Shown: positions 16,929 to 26,328 of the stretch, piece by piece
How the letters are laid out: every line of letters starts with the position of its first letter
How positions within the stretch are numbered: the stretch's first letter is position 1
Assembly (NCBI RefSeq): GCF_900110205.1
Contig: NZ_FOCV01000038.1
Span: forward strand, 1 to 52,991
Direction: 5' to 3'
Length of the DNA: 52,991 bases
DNA from: Rhizobium tibeticum
GTDB taxonomy: Bacteria > Pseudomonadota > Alphaproteobacteria > Rhizobiales > Rhizobiaceae
Made by a program: the position numbers and the translations under genes
The notes under the pieces: generated by a model
Databases searched by the model: none
What the model saw: only the letters and a program-made list of their open reading frames with translations
Told to the model about the DNA's origin: nothing

Positions 16929-18218
16929 CTACTGAGGGGACTTGCCGCGCCGGGCAAGCGACATGATCTTCTGCCGCAACATCTTCGCAACGTTGCGGGT
17001 GCTGCTGTACATGTGAAGCTGGGCGGCCACCTGGCGAACGTCGCGGTCGCCGTTCTGGTGAAGCCCGATCACCATGGTACCCATATCTTCCCGTTCCTGC
17101 CAGAAGCGGTTGATCATCGGGTGATCCGGAATAGCGCAGGAGTCGGAGCGCACGATGTTGGCGTCGTCAAGGTGCCATTCCGTTAACTCGCCCATCAGCA
17201 GCTTGCCTGGCGAATAGCGCGCATAGGCTTCGTCGTAGGCCGTCTTCCAAGTATAGGCCTCGCTGCCCATCATCAAGACCACCATCGACGCGATCGCCTT
17301 GCCGTTGAGATCGATCGTGTGGATACGTACGGCATCGACTGCGGCGAGATTGGAAACGGCCTCGCGGGCAAAGGCGGTGTGGTAGCGGTCGGTCACCAGG
17401 GCGCTGCGCTTCCTGCCCTTCCAGCCGCCTGCTTCAAGCGCGAGGAATTCCTCGAAGCGCATGTGGATGTCACGGGGCTGGCGGGCGACGCTGTAGACCA
17501 ATGTGCCCTGCTCCTCGAGCAGACGCCATTGCCTGCGCATCTCGCGCATATGCGACGAAGAAATCGCTTTGCGCAGATACGTGGCAGCGTCCTCGTCGCT
17601 CTGCAGCATGGCACGCTGATAGGGATTCGTTGTGGTGATCGGCAGGTTGCGGCTGATGGCAACTGCCCTTGCCATGCGCGCAAAGATGCCGTTCAGCCTG
17701 ACGTCCGGCAGCACGAGGATCGGTGGCAAGCGCAGATCGCGATGGGTCAGGCCGTCAAAGAGATTGTCCAGCGTCTCGCCTGCATCCTCGGCATCGATCA
17801 GTGGGGTGCCAAGTGGTGCGAAGCTGTTCGACCAGACACGCACGATCGAGGGGCCGACCGCAAAGCCCGGCTTTTCCACGGAAAACGGCAACAGGAAGCG
17901 CATCCGGCTGTGGGTTTCGCTCTGGTCTCGCAACAGCACAAAGTTGACTTGCCTGTCGTCCAGCCGGGGCATGGCGGGCGCCAGGAATCGTCCCGTGAAG
18001 AAGACATTGGGCTCCATGGCGCGATTGGACAGGAAGTCGAGCTCTTCCTGCAGCTCGTAGCCAAGCTTCCCGGAATAGACGCAGAGCTCGCGCCCGGGAC
18101 GGCCAACCGCGACGCGCGCCTCTGCCTGCGGCGTCTCGAAATCGAGAGCGGCAAGTTCGTGAACCATGCGGTTCGTCGTGAGATCGGTCGTTTCGGTAGC
18201 TGTTGGATTGCGCACCAT
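16929..18218 (-). CDS. FemAB/BioF2-like GNAT family acetyltransferase
   Basis: 429 residues. The C-terminal half (about 210-370: SSHMREMRRQWRLLEEQGT, WKTAYDEAYARYSPGKLLM) is the Acetyltransf_6 (BioF2/FemAB-like) fold found in polysaccharide-modifying and biosynthetic acyltransferases. The N-terminal half resembles the degenerate first domain of FemAB. Start ATG 18218, 1 bp past the flippase stop, so the two genes are translationally coupled; both should act on one glycan or lipid-linked product. The acceptor is unknown. Confidence 0.84.
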   Translation of the reverse strand: MVRNPTATETTDLTTNRMVHELAALDFETPQAEARVAVGRPGRELCVYSGKLGYELQEELDFLSNRAMEPNVFFTGRFLAPAMPRLDDRQVNFVLLRDQSETHSRMRFLLPFSVEKPGFAVGPSIVRVWSNSFAPLGTPLIDAEDAGETLDNLFDGLTHRDLRLPPILVLPDVRLNGIFARMARAVAISRNLPITTTNPYQRAMLQSDEDAATYLRKAISSSHMREMRRQWRLLEEQGTLVYSVARQPRDIHMRFEEFLALEAGGWKGRKRSALVTDRYHTAFAREAVSNLAAVDAVRIHTIDLNGKAIASMVVLMMGSEAYTWKTAYDEAYARYSPGKLLMGELTEWHLDDANIVRSDSCAIPDHPMINRFWQEREDMGTMVIGLHQNGDRDVRQVAAQLHMYSSTRNVAKMLRQKIMSLARRGKSPQ

Positions 18219-18219
18219 T

Positions 18220-19662
18220 CTATCGGACTTCCATATCTGTCTTGGCCGCGGGAGGCGTGGCAAATGCGAAGAGCGCGATGCCAAGTGCGCGTCGGACGGC
18301 AACATGCAGGAGGATGGCTTCAACGCCCATGGCCGAGGCGGTGGCGATGGCGGCGCCCTTAATGCCGAGTCCGGGAATGAGGAGCACGTTGAGGCTGATA
18401 TTCGCGGTCAGCGCTCCGGCATAGAGCAGAACGCAGATGTTCTGCTTGCCGGCCATCATCAGCAGCGTTTCAGCCGGTCCGACCAGCGCCTTGGCGAGAA
18501 TGCCCGCCAGCAGGATCACCATGACGAGATAGCCGGCCGTGAAAGCGCCGCCAAACAGGGAAAGCAGCACGTGACCGGCGGCGAGAACGGCAAGCCCGAT
18601 CGCGAGCGCCGGCCAGAAGGTCCACCTGGCGGCGTCGATCGCAGCAGCAGCGAGCTGCTGGCGTGTCCCCTCGGCGATGAGACTTGAGAAGCGCGGACCG
18701 GATGCCGCTTTCACCGAGAAATTGATGAAGTGGACGAGCGCCATCGTCTTGGCGGCGGCAAAGTAGATGGCGACGTCGTGCGGTTCGAGGAAGATGCCGA
18801 CCACGACGACGTCGGAATTGGTCAGGAGGAAGCTGACGCCCTCGATGAGGAAGATCGGGAAGGCAACACCGAGCCAACCGAGAAAATCGACCTCGCGCGG
18901 ACCTTCCTGGTAATGGCGGCGCAAACGCAGGAGCGTTGCGACATACTGCCCGACGGCGGTGACATAGGTGGCGGCAAGCGCGGCCTGCATGGCGGTCACC
19001 GCCGTCTGCGGCGCGCCGAGGCCGATCGCCGTCAGCATGAAGAGGATGATGAGAACCGGCCGGACGATATAGGCGGGGCTCAGTGCCATGACCGGCCAGT
19101 GGTTGGCACGCGACGTGCCTTCCAGAATATCGCCGAGGGCGATCATCGGCATTGCAATAAGACCGAGGAAGATCGGAATGACGTAATAGTTCTCGATCCT
19201 GTCGCTGAAAACATGCAGGGCGATCATGCCGATGGCGAGAGCGGCAGTGCCGGAGAGCAATCCAAAGATGCGGGCGGTGCCCGTCAGCCCGCGGATCTTC
19301 TCAAGAGCGCCTGCTGCCCTGTATTGCGGCAGGAAGCGGACGATGGCGGTGTGGAAGCCGAGGCAGGAAAGATCGCCGAAGAGGACGATCAGCACCCAGA
19401 CGAATACGAAGATCCCGTACTCGTATTCGCCCATCAGGCGCGCCAGTACAATCTGCGACAGAAGGGCGAGGGCGGCGCTGACAATGCGGATAGAGAAGGC
19501 GGTCAGCGCCATGCGCTGGGCGGCTGCCTTCTCGCCGCGCGCGGTCAGGCAGGCAGCCAGCGTGCGCAGCATACGAACCCCCGCCGGGCGCAGACCCGCA
19601 GGCAGCATCTTTTCCGCCGTCTCAATGACCGCCATCACAAACACGCAAAACTCTTCAGGCAA
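18220..19662 (-). CDS. Oligosaccharide flippase / polysaccharide biosynthesis protein (MOP superfamily)
   Basis: 480 residues with about 12-14 membrane helices in the Wzx/PST pattern (SIRIVSAALALLSQIVLARL, LMGEYEYGIFVFVWVLI, FLLTNSDVVVVGIFL). These proteins move lipid-linked sugars across the inner membrane. Start uncertain: ATG 19662, 19635 and 19572 are all in frame; the last has a G-rich stretch just upstream. A 30-50 residue cytosolic tail before the first helix is present only with the upstream starts. Forms an operon with the downstream acetyltransferase; no glycosyltransferase adjacent. Confidence 0.88.
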   Translation of the reverse strand: MPEEFCVFVMAVIETAEKMLPAGLRPAGVRMLRTLAACLTARGEKAAAQRMALTAFSIRIVSAALALLSQIVLARLMGEYEYGIFVFVWVLIVLFGDLSCLGFHTAIVRFLPQYRAAGALEKIRGLTGTARIFGLLSGTAALAIGMIALHVFSDRIENYYVIPIFLGLIAMPMIALGDILEGTSRANHWPVMALSPAYIVRPVLIILFMLTAIGLGAPQTAVTAMQAALAATYVTAVGQYVATLLRLRRHYQEGPREVDFLGWLGVAFPIFLIEGVSFLLTNSDVVVVGIFLEPHDVAIYFAAAKTMALVHFINFSVKAASGPRFSSLIAEGTRQQLAAAAIDAARWTFWPALAIGLAVLAAGHVLLSLFGGAFTAGYLVMVILLAGILAKALVGPAETLLMMAGKQNICVLLYAGALTANISLNVLLIPGLGIKGAAIATASAMGVEAILLHVAVRRALGIALFAFATPPAAKTDMEVR

Positions 19663-19750
19663 ATCGTAGCGGAAGTCTTGCCAGAACAGCGTTAAGAAAC
19701 GGTTGTAGCAAGCGGCTGGGAACTAATGCGGCGTGCGGCATCCACAAAAG

Positions 19751-19776
19751 AAAATGCCGCCCAAAGGCGGCATTTT
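19751..19776 (-). terminator. Rho-independent terminator of secA
   Basis: Perfect 11-bp stem AAAATGCCGCC/GGCGGCATTTT with a 4-nt loop, 20 bp past the secA stop. On the minus strand the stem is followed by TTTTCTTTT. The A-run on the other side would also allow plus-strand use. Confidence 0.88.
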
Positions 19777-19795
19777 CAATACATTGACTGCGAGC

Positions 19796-22510
19796 TCAAG
19801 CCTGTGCGAAGGCACCGTGGCAGTGTTTGAACTTCTTGCCGGAGCCACAGGGGCAAGCCTCATTGCGGCCGACATGGCCCCAAGTCGACGGATCGGCCGG
19901 GTTGCGGTTTTCCGGGGCGACAACCACTTCCGAGGCCAAGTAGGCGGGCGCGAAATCGTCTTCGCCGGTATCCGGATCGAGATGATGCGCCTGCATGAAC
20001 GGCGGCTCCGGCTCGGCCGGCGCCTGCTGCACGAGCTCGACGCGCATCATCTGTGCGGTCACGGCCTCGCGCAGGTTGTTAAGCAGCGAGGTGAAGAGCT
20101 CGAATGCTTCCGACTTGTATTCCTGCAGCGGATCGCGCTGCGCGTAGCCACGGAAACCAATAACGGAGCGCAGGTGGTCGAGGTTGACGATATGCTCGCG
20201 CCACAGGTGGTCGAGCGTCTGCATCACGATCGAGCGCTCGACGTAGTTCATGATATCGGCACCGAAGCGCTCCGCCTTCTCGGTGAAGGCCGCATTTGAA
20301 GCCTCCGTCAGGCGCTCGCGAATGTTGTCCTCGCCAATGCCTTCTTCCTTCACCCAGTCCTCGACCGGCAGGTCGAGATTGAGCAGAGCAGCCGTCCGTT
20401 CCTTCAGGCCAGCGGCATCCCACTGTTCAGCATAGGCGCGCTCGGGGATATGCTTCTCGACCAAGTCCTCGATCACCTCGCGGCGCATGTCGGAGACCGT
20501 CTCGGAGATATTGGGCGATTCCATCAGCTCGAGGCGCTGTTCGAAGATCACCTTGCGCTGGTCGTTCAGGACGTCGTCGTACTTGAGCAGGTTTTTGCGG
20601 ATGTCGAAGTTGCGGGCTTCGACCTTCTTCTGCGCGCGCTCCAGAGCCTTGTTGATCCAGGGATGGACGATGGCTTCGCCTTCCTTGAGACCGAGCTTCT
20701 GCAGCATGCCGTCCATGCGGTCGGAGCCGAAGATGCGCATCAGGTCATCCTGAAGCGACAGGTAGAACTTCGAGCGGCCGGGGTCGCCCTGACGGCCGGA
20801 ACGGCCGCGCAGCTGGTTGTCGATGCGGCGGCTTTCGTGGCGTTCAGTGGCGATGACGTAGAGACCGCCGGCAGCGAGCGCCTTGTCCTTGAGCTGCTTG
20901 ATCTCTTCGCGGATTGCCTCGGTCTTCGCGTCGCGATCAGGACCAGGCTCGACCTCTGCCAGTTCACGCTCGACACGCATGTCGAGGTTGCCGCCGAGCT
21001 GGATGTCGGTACCGCGGCCTGCCATGTTGGTGGCGATCGTCACGGCGCCCGGCACACCGGCCTGGGCGACGATATAGGCTTCCTGCTCGTGGTAGCGGGC
21101 GTTCAGGACCTGGAAGTCCTTGAAGCCCTGCTTGCGCATCATGTCGGCGAGAAGTTCGGACTTTTCGATCGAGGTGGTACCGACGAGAACGGGCTGGCCG
21201 CGCTTCTGCGCGTCTGCGATCTCGGCGATGATCGCCTTGTACTTCTCCTCGAACGTCCGGTAGACCTCGTCGTCCTCGTCGGCACGCTGGATCGGAAGGT
21301 TGGTCGGCACCTCGATGACGTCGAGGCCGTAGATGTTGCCGAATTCTTCAGCTTCCGTCTGCGCCGTGCCGGTCATGCCGGCGAGCTTTGCGTACATGCG
21401 GAAATAGTTCTGGAAGGTGATCTGCGCCAACGTCTGGTTTTCCGGCTGGATCTGCACCTTTTCCTTGGCTTCCAGCGCCTGGTGCTGGCCTTCCGAATAA
21501 CGGCGGCCCGGCATCATGCGACCGGTAAATTCGTCGATGATGACGATCTCGTCGTTGCGGACGATGTAGTCCTTGTCGCGCTGGAACAGCTTGTGGGCCT
21601 TGAGCGCGTTGTTGACGTGATGGACGATCGCAACGTTTTCGATATCGTAGAGCGACTGGCCCTTCAACAGGCCGGCCTGACGCAGCAGGTTCTCCAGCTT
21701 TTCCGTGCCTTCCTCGGAGAAGTTGGCCGAGCGCTGCTTCTCGTCGATCTCGTAGTCGCCTTCCGACAGAAGCGGAATATAGGCGTCGATCGTGTTGTAG
21801 AGATCGGAGCGGTCGTCGAGTGGCCCCGAGATGATCAGCGGCGTGCGCGCTTCGTCGACGAGGATCGAGTCCACTTCGTCGACGATCGCGAAATTGTGGC
21901 CGCGCTGTACCATCTGGTTCTTCTCGTACTTCATGTTATCGCGCAGATAATCGAAGCCGAGCTCGTTGTTGGTCGCATAGGTGATGTCGCAATTATAGGC
22001 GGCCGCGCGCTCTTCGTCCGAGAGCCCGTGGACGATGACGCCCGTTGTCAGGCCGAGGAAGCCATAGATCTTGCCCATCGTCGCCGCGTCGCGGCGGGCG
22101 AGGTAGTCGTTCACGGTGACGACATGCACGCCTTTGCCAGCGAGTGCGTTGAGATAGACAGGCAACGTGGCGACGAGCGTCTTACCTTCACCGGTCTTCA
22201 TCTCGGCGATGGCGCCGTCATTGAGGATCATGCCGCCGATCAGCTGTACGTCAAAAGGTCGCATGCCGAGAACGCGGCGCGAAGCCTCGCGCACGACCGC
22301 AAAGGCCGGAACGAGGATGTCGTCCAGCGTCTTGCCGTCTGCAAGCATCTTGCGGAACTCGACCGTCTGCGCAGCCAGCTGCTCGTCGCTCAAGGCCTTC
22401 GTCTTTTCTTCGATGGCGTTGATGGCGGCGACGTTCGGCTGGAAGGACCGCACGCGGCGATCATTGGCAGAGCCAAATATTTTGCGGGCTATACCGCCAA
22501 AGCTGACCAT
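19796..22510 (-). CDS. secA: Preprotein translocase ATPase SecA
   Basis: 904-residue motor that drives unfolded preproteins through SecYEG. Walker A MKTGEGKT, DEAD-type VDEVDSILVDEARTPL, GRGTDIQLGG and RGRSGRQGDPG of the second motor domain, the helical scaffold, and the C-terminal zinc motif CPCGSGKKFKHCHG for SecB and ribosome binding are all seen. Full length for an alphaproteobacterial SecA. Start ATG 22510 (MVSFGGIARKIFGSANDRRV). Divergent from the parvulin gene, itself a product that must be exported. Confidence 0.98.
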   Translation of the reverse strand: MVSFGGIARKIFGSANDRRVRSFQPNVAAINAIEEKTKALSDEQLAAQTVEFRKMLADGKTLDDILVPAFAVVREASRRVLGMRPFDVQLIGGMILNDGAIAEMKTGEGKTLVATLPVYLNALAGKGVHVVTVNDYLARRDAATMGKIYGFLGLTTGVIVHGLSDEERAAAYNCDITYATNNELGFDYLRDNMKYEKNQMVQRGHNFAIVDEVDSILVDEARTPLIISGPLDDRSDLYNTIDAYIPLLSEGDYEIDEKQRSANFSEEGTEKLENLLRQAGLLKGQSLYDIENVAIVHHVNNALKAHKLFQRDKDYIVRNDEIVIIDEFTGRMMPGRRYSEGQHQALEAKEKVQIQPENQTLAQITFQNYFRMYAKLAGMTGTAQTEAEEFGNIYGLDVIEVPTNLPIQRADEDDEVYRTFEEKYKAIIAEIADAQKRGQPVLVGTTSIEKSELLADMMRKQGFKDFQVLNARYHEQEAYIVAQAGVPGAVTIATNMAGRGTDIQLGGNLDMRVERELAEVEPGPDRDAKTEAIREEIKQLKDKALAAGGLYVIATERHESRRIDNQLRGRSGRQGDPGRSKFYLSLQDDLMRIFGSDRMDGMLQKLGLKEGEAIVHPWINKALERAQKKVEARNFDIRKNLLKYDDVLNDQRKVIFEQRLELMESPNISETVSDMRREVIEDLVEKHIPERAYAEQWDAAGLKERTAALLNLDLPVEDWVKEEGIGEDNIRERLTEASNAAFTEKAERFGADIMNYVERSIVMQTLDHLWREHIVNLDHLRSVIGFRGYAQRDPLQEYKSEAFELFTSLLNNLREAVTAQMMRVELVQQAPAEPEPPFMQAHHLDPDTGEDDFAPAYLASEVVVAPENRNPADPSTWGHVGRNEACPCGSGKKFKHCHGAFAQA

Positions 22511-22757
22511 ATGACTGGTCCTTTCTCAATATTTCTTCCCCGGCTTTTCTTATCCGTGGCCCGGCCGAATTTCAGGCACACGTCTCGAAACGCCAGGAAA
22601 CTTTTCTGGACGCGAGGTTGCGTGACAGATAAGAGGGGGGTCGAATGATGTCAACGGATTTGGCTGATATAGAAAGGCCACATTCCGGTGTTGATGGCTG
22701 TTTCAGGCTGGATTCACGACGTTGAAGCCGGTGGGTTTAACTGTGAAGGGTTATTTG

Positions 22758-23645
22758 ATGTTGAACTACAACAAAATCGCTGTGATGGCGTTCGCAACCT
22801 TCGTTGCGTTTCAGGCGCCGGTCTATGCGGAAGACAAGCCGGATGCCGTCGTTGCCAAGGTCGGCGATGTCGAGATTCATCAGTCTGATCTCGATCTTGC
22901 CGTCGCCAATCTCGACCCGCAGCTCGCGCAGCTGCCGGAGGAGCAGAAGAAGGTCGCCGCCCTGTCCGCCGCCATTGACGTCAAGCTGCTGGCGCAGGAC
23001 GCGATTGCCGAAAAGCTCGACCAGACCGCCGAATTCAAGAAGCGCATGCAGTATCTCGCTGATCGCGAACTGCACAATGCTTATTTCAAGAAGCATGTCG
23101 TCGATACGGTCACCGATGAGGAAGTCAAGGCGCGCTACGACAAGGAAGTCGCTGCCCTGCCGAAGCAGCAAGAGGTGCACGCCCGCCATATCCTCGTGAA
23201 GACCGAGGACGAGGCCAAGGACGTCATCAAGCAGCTCGACGCCGGCAAGAACTTCGCGGACTTGGCGAAGGAAAAGTCCACCGATCCGAACAAGGCCGAT
23301 GGCGGCGATCTCGGCTATTTCACCAAAGGCCGCATGGTCAAGGAATTCGAAGAGGCTGCCTTCGCACTTGAGACGGGCACCTACACCAAGACCCCTATAA
23401 AGACGGATTTCGGTTACCACGTGATCCTGGTCGAGGATAAGCGCGACGCTCCTCCGCCGGCCTTCGATCAGGTCAAGGACCAGGTTCGCCAGCTCGTCAT
23501 GCGTGACAAGTATCTCGCGCTTCTTGCTGGCGCCAAGGAAAAGTCCAAGGTCGAGATCACCGACGAGGCGCTGCGCAAGGGCTACGAGGATGCCAACAAG
23601 CAGCCGCAGCCGGGCGATGAGCCCCCCGCGCAGCCGCAGCAGTAA
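22758..23645 (+). CDS. Periplasmic parvulin-type peptidyl-prolyl isomerase
   Basis: 295 residues. Signal peptide MLNYNKIAVMAFATFVAFQA ending in a VYA-E cleavage site, SurA/PrsA-like N-terminal helices, then a parvulin domain (about 140-240) with HARHILVKTEDEAKDV and the FGYHVILVEDKR end, and a Gln/Pro-rich tail. Start ATG 22758 with GAAGGG 7 bp upstream; a TTG 12 codons earlier would spoil the signal peptide. It should fold outer-membrane or periplasmic proteins after Sec export. A terminator follows. Confidence 0.93.
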   Translation: MLNYNKIAVMAFATFVAFQAPVYAEDKPDAVVAKVGDVEIHQSDLDLAVANLDPQLAQLPEEQKKVAALSAAIDVKLLAQDAIAEKLDQTAEFKKRMQYLADRELHNAYFKKHVVDTVTDEEVKARYDKEVAALPKQQEVHARHILVKTEDEAKDVIKQLDAGKNFADLAKEKSTDPNKADGGDLGYFTKGRMVKEFEEAAFALETGTYTKTPIKTDFGYHVILVEDKRDAPPPAFDQVKDQVRQLVMRDKYLALLAGAKEKSKVEITDEALRKGYEDANKQPQPGDEPPAQPQQ

Positions 23646-23656
23646 TCTAGAATGCA

Positions 23657-23677
23657 GGGCCCGGTTCTTCCGGGCCC
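23657..23677 (+). terminator. Hairpin terminator after the parvulin gene
   Basis: GGGCCCGG (23657-23664), loop TTCTT, CCGGGCCC (23670-23677), then TTC. Perfect 8-bp GC stem 11 bp past the stop; the T-run is short. Confidence 0.75.
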
Positions 23678-23763
23678 TTCACTATAATCGTTGTCGTATT
23701 TCCGCAGGGCGAGCCGGCTTATACTTCGCCCCGGAAATCCTCCCAGCCACCAGGTCGATCGCC

Positions 23764-25005
23764 ATGTCCGGTTCCATCTCTCCGCTCGCTCCGAAATCCT
23801 ATGCCTCCATGCCGGCGCTGCGCGGTCTGCGCATGGCCACCGCTTCGGCGGGCATCAAGTACAAGAACCGCACCGACGTGCTGATGATGGTGTTCGACAA
23901 GCCGGCCGCAGTCGCCGGCGTCTTTACCCGCTCGAAGTGCCCGTCGGCAGCCGTCGACTTCTGCCGCGCAAACCTGCCGCATGGCGCGGCACGCGCCGTT
24001 GTCGTCAATTCCGGCAATGCAAATGCATTCACCGGCCTGAAGGGCCGCGAGGCGACGACCCTGACGGCAAAGTCCGCTGCTACCGCTGTGGGCTGCGGCG
24101 AGAACGAAGTCTACCTCGCTTCCACCGGCGTCATCGGCGAACCGCTGGACGCGACGAAATTCTCTGGCGTTCTTGACCAGATGCACAAGGATGCGACCGG
24201 CGACTTCTGGTTCGAGGCAGCCAAGGCGATCATGACTACCGACACTTATCCGAAGGTTGCGACCCGCAGCGCGGAGATCGGCGGCGTGAAGGTGGCGATC
24301 AACGGCATCGCCAAGGGCGCCGGCATGATTGCGCCTGATATGGCGACCATGCTCTCGTTCGTCGTCACCGACGCGGATATCGCTCCGGCCGCGCTGCAGT
24401 CGCTCCTGTCGGCGGGCGTCGATCCGACCTTCAATTCGATGACGGTCGACAGCGACACCTCGACTTCCGACACGCTGATGCTGTTTGCTACGGGCGCGGC
24501 AGCCGAAGACGGCCAGACCCGTATTGAGAGCGCCGACGACGCGCGCCTTGCCTCCTTCCGTGCTGCCCTTAACGATCTTCTCAGGGATCTTGCGCTGCAG
24601 GTCGTGCGCGACGGCGAAGGCGCAACCAAGATGCTCGAGATCACCGTGACAGGTGCCGAAAGCGACGCCGCGGCCAAGAAGATCGCGCTCTCGATCGCCA
24701 ATTCGCCGCTCGTCAAGACTGCCGCCGCCGGCGAGGATGCCAACTGGGGCCGCATCGTCATGGCCGTCGGAAAATCGGGTGAAATGGCCGATCGCGACCG
24801 GCTGGCGATCTGGTTCGGCGATGTGCGTGTTGCCGTCAACGGCGAGCGCGACGCCGGCTATTCCGAGGAAGCTGCGACCAACGTAATGAGAAGGCAGGAT
24901 ATTCCTGTGAAGGTGGACATTGGTCTCGGAAACGGCACCGCTACGGTCTGGACGTGCGACCTTACAAAGGAGTATGTCGCCATCAACGGTGACTACCGGA
25001 GCTGA
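23764..25005 (+). CDS. argJ: Bifunctional glutamate N-acetyltransferase / amino-acid acetyltransferase
   Basis: ArgJ recycles acetyl from N-acetylornithine to glutamate in arginine synthesis. 413 residues. Autoprocessing site: KGAGMIAPDMATMLSFVVTD with the ATML sequence whose Thr becomes the N-terminal nucleophile of the beta chain. NGEAxxxNWGR-type C-terminal segment appears as GEDANWGRIVMAVGKSG. Start ATG 23764. The ORF upstream of it is not ArgJ-like. Followed by a GNAT gene and mutT; the promoter is probably in the 118 bp after the parvulin gene. Confidence 0.97.
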   Translation: MSGSISPLAPKSYASMPALRGLRMATASAGIKYKNRTDVLMMVFDKPAAVAGVFTRSKCPSAAVDFCRANLPHGAARAVVVNSGNANAFTGLKGREATTLTAKSAATAVGCGENEVYLASTGVIGEPLDATKFSGVLDQMHKDATGDFWFEAAKAIMTTDTYPKVATRSAEIGGVKVAINGIAKGAGMIAPDMATMLSFVVTDADIAPAALQSLLSAGVDPTFNSMTVDSDTSTSDTLMLFATGAAAEDGQTRIESADDARLASFRAALNDLLRDLALQVVRDGEGATKMLEITVTGAESDAAAKKIALSIANSPLVKTAAAGEDANWGRIVMAVGKSGEMADRDRLAIWFGDVRVAVNGERDAGYSEEAATNVMRRQDIPVKVDIGLGNGTATVWTCDLTKEYVAINGDYRS

Positions 25006-25012
25006 TCTTTCA

Positions 25013-25795
25013 TTGACTGAAACATTACCCAAGAATGCGAATCTGCCGCTCGTGCGCAGGCTGGAGGCCGTCGGCTTCCGGGCCTGGCCGGCTTCGTCCG
25101 TGCAGTATGACGGCAGTTGGCAGGTACGGCTGACCGCGGGTCACCCGTCCAACCGGCTGAACTCGATCGTGCCGCTCGATCCCTCGGATCACCGCGATGT
25201 CGAGATTCGCCTTGCCAAGGCAAGCCGCAAGTTCGAAGCCTATGGCCGCCCGGCGGTCCTGCGTCAGACGCCGCTCGCCTCGCCGGTGTTGATCGATCTC
25301 ATCCGGAAGCAGCAGTGGGCATCATTCGACGAGACGATCGTCATGACCTGCGATCTTGCCCATGCGGAGCTGCCGGATACACTTGACCATCTGCCGACGC
25401 ACGATATCGGCCGCTTCGTGGATGCCAACCTGGCAACCGACGGGGTGTCGTCCAAGCTGAAGCCGGCACTCGCCGAGATCATCAATGCGATCAAGCCGCC
25501 ATCGGGTCTCTTCATGATTGAGGACGCGCAGACGGGGCCGCTGGCGACCGTCCTTTGCGTTCAGGACAATGACCTCGCCGGCATCATGTCGCTTTCTGTC
25601 GCCAAGGAACGTCGTCGCGAAGGACTTGGCATCGAAATCCTGACCTCCGCCCTGCGCTGGGCCAGGATGCGCAGCGCCCGTTCCGCCTGGTTGCAGGTGA
25701 AGGCGACGAATGCTCCGGCTTTGGCGCTCTACGAACGGTTCGGCTTCCATGAGGCCTACCGCTATTCCTATTGGCGACAGGAGCCGTCGCGATGA
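25013..25795 (+). CDS. GNAT family N-acetyltransferase
   Basis: About 260 residues. The C-terminal 120 form the GNAT fold: GLFMIEDAQTGPLATVLCVQ, then the acetyl-CoA loop VAKERRREGLGIEILTSALR (R/QxxGxG/A type) and ATNAPALALYERFGFHEAYRY. The N-terminal half (RRLEAVGFRAWPASSVQYDG) is a second, degenerate GNAT-like region. Start uncertain: TTG 25013 has GGAG 11 bp upstream; ATG 24974 and GTG 24989 lie inside argJ. Overlaps mutT by 4 bp (ATGA). Its place between argJ and mutT is common in rhizobia, but no arginine role is proven. Confidence 0.86.
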   Translation: MTETLPKNANLPLVRRLEAVGFRAWPASSVQYDGSWQVRLTAGHPSNRLNSIVPLDPSDHRDVEIRLAKASRKFEAYGRPAVLRQTPLASPVLIDLIRKQQWASFDETIVMTCDLAHAELPDTLDHLPTHDIGRFVDANLATDGVSSKLKPALAEIINAIKPPSGLFMIEDAQTGPLATVLCVQDNDLAGIMSLSVAKERRREGLGIEILTSALRWARMRSARSAWLQVKATNAPALALYERFGFHEAYRYSYWRQEPSR

Positions 25796-26205
25796 GCAAG
25801 GCAGCCCGAAGCATTCTGCTTGTTGCCGCTTGCGCCCTGATCGATTCCGACGGGCGCATTCTGCTGGCGCAGCGTCCCGAGGGAAAGTCGCTTGCCGGAC
25901 TTTGGGAGTTTCCCGGCGGTAAGGTTGAGCCGGGCGAGACACCGGAGGAATCGCTCGTGCGAGAGCTTCACGAGGAGCTCGGGATCACGACGAAGGTCGC
26001 CTGTCTGGCGCCGCTGAGCTTCGCGAGCCACACCTACGAGAAGTTCCATCTTCTGATGCCGCTCTACATCTGCCGGCGCTATGAAGGAATTGCGCACGGG
26101 AAAGAAGGGCAGGCGTTGAAATGGGTGAAGCCGCAGGCTCTGCGTCACTACCCCATGCCGCCTGCCGACGAGCCGCTCATTCCGATATTGCAGGATCTAC
26201 TTTAG
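25792..26205 (+). CDS. mutT: 8-oxo-dGTP diphosphatase MutT
   Basis: Nudix hydrolase that clears oxidised 8-oxo-dGTP from the nucleotide pool. 137 residues with the Nudix box GGKVEPGETPEESLVRELHEEL fitting GX5EX7REUXEEXGU (box at about residues 37-59), preceded by GRILLAQRPEGKSLAGLWEF, typical of MutT rather than other Nudix groups. Start ATG 25792 overlaps the GNAT stop (ATGA). A longer frame upstream adds only 7 residues inside the GNAT gene. Confidence 0.94.
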   Translation: MSKAARSILLVAACALIDSDGRILLAQRPEGKSLAGLWEFPGGKVEPGETPEESLVRELHEELGITTKVACLAPLSFASHTYEKFHLLMPLYICRRYEGIAHGKEGQALKWVKPQALRHYPMPPADEPLIPILQDLL

Positions 26206-26328
26206 AAACGTCTGATTATTATCCGGCAAGCGTCCAATTTGGGTGTGGATATTAATCGATCGTTTAACACCTTCTGCCAAATATCGGCCTCAATCAAGCA
26301 ACTGGCGTGTGTGTGGAAGGCTTGACGC

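Noticed and set aside
20450..22648. Very long open frame antisense to secA
   Set aside because: Produced by GC-rich codon bias; the amino-acid content is Asp/Val/His-rich and shows no family sequence, while the opposite strand is a textbook SecA.
26252..26267. TTAA-N8-TTAA before the small membrane gene and pilin
   Set aside because: CtrA sites need a 7-bp spacing; with 8 it is probably chance in an AT-rich stretch.
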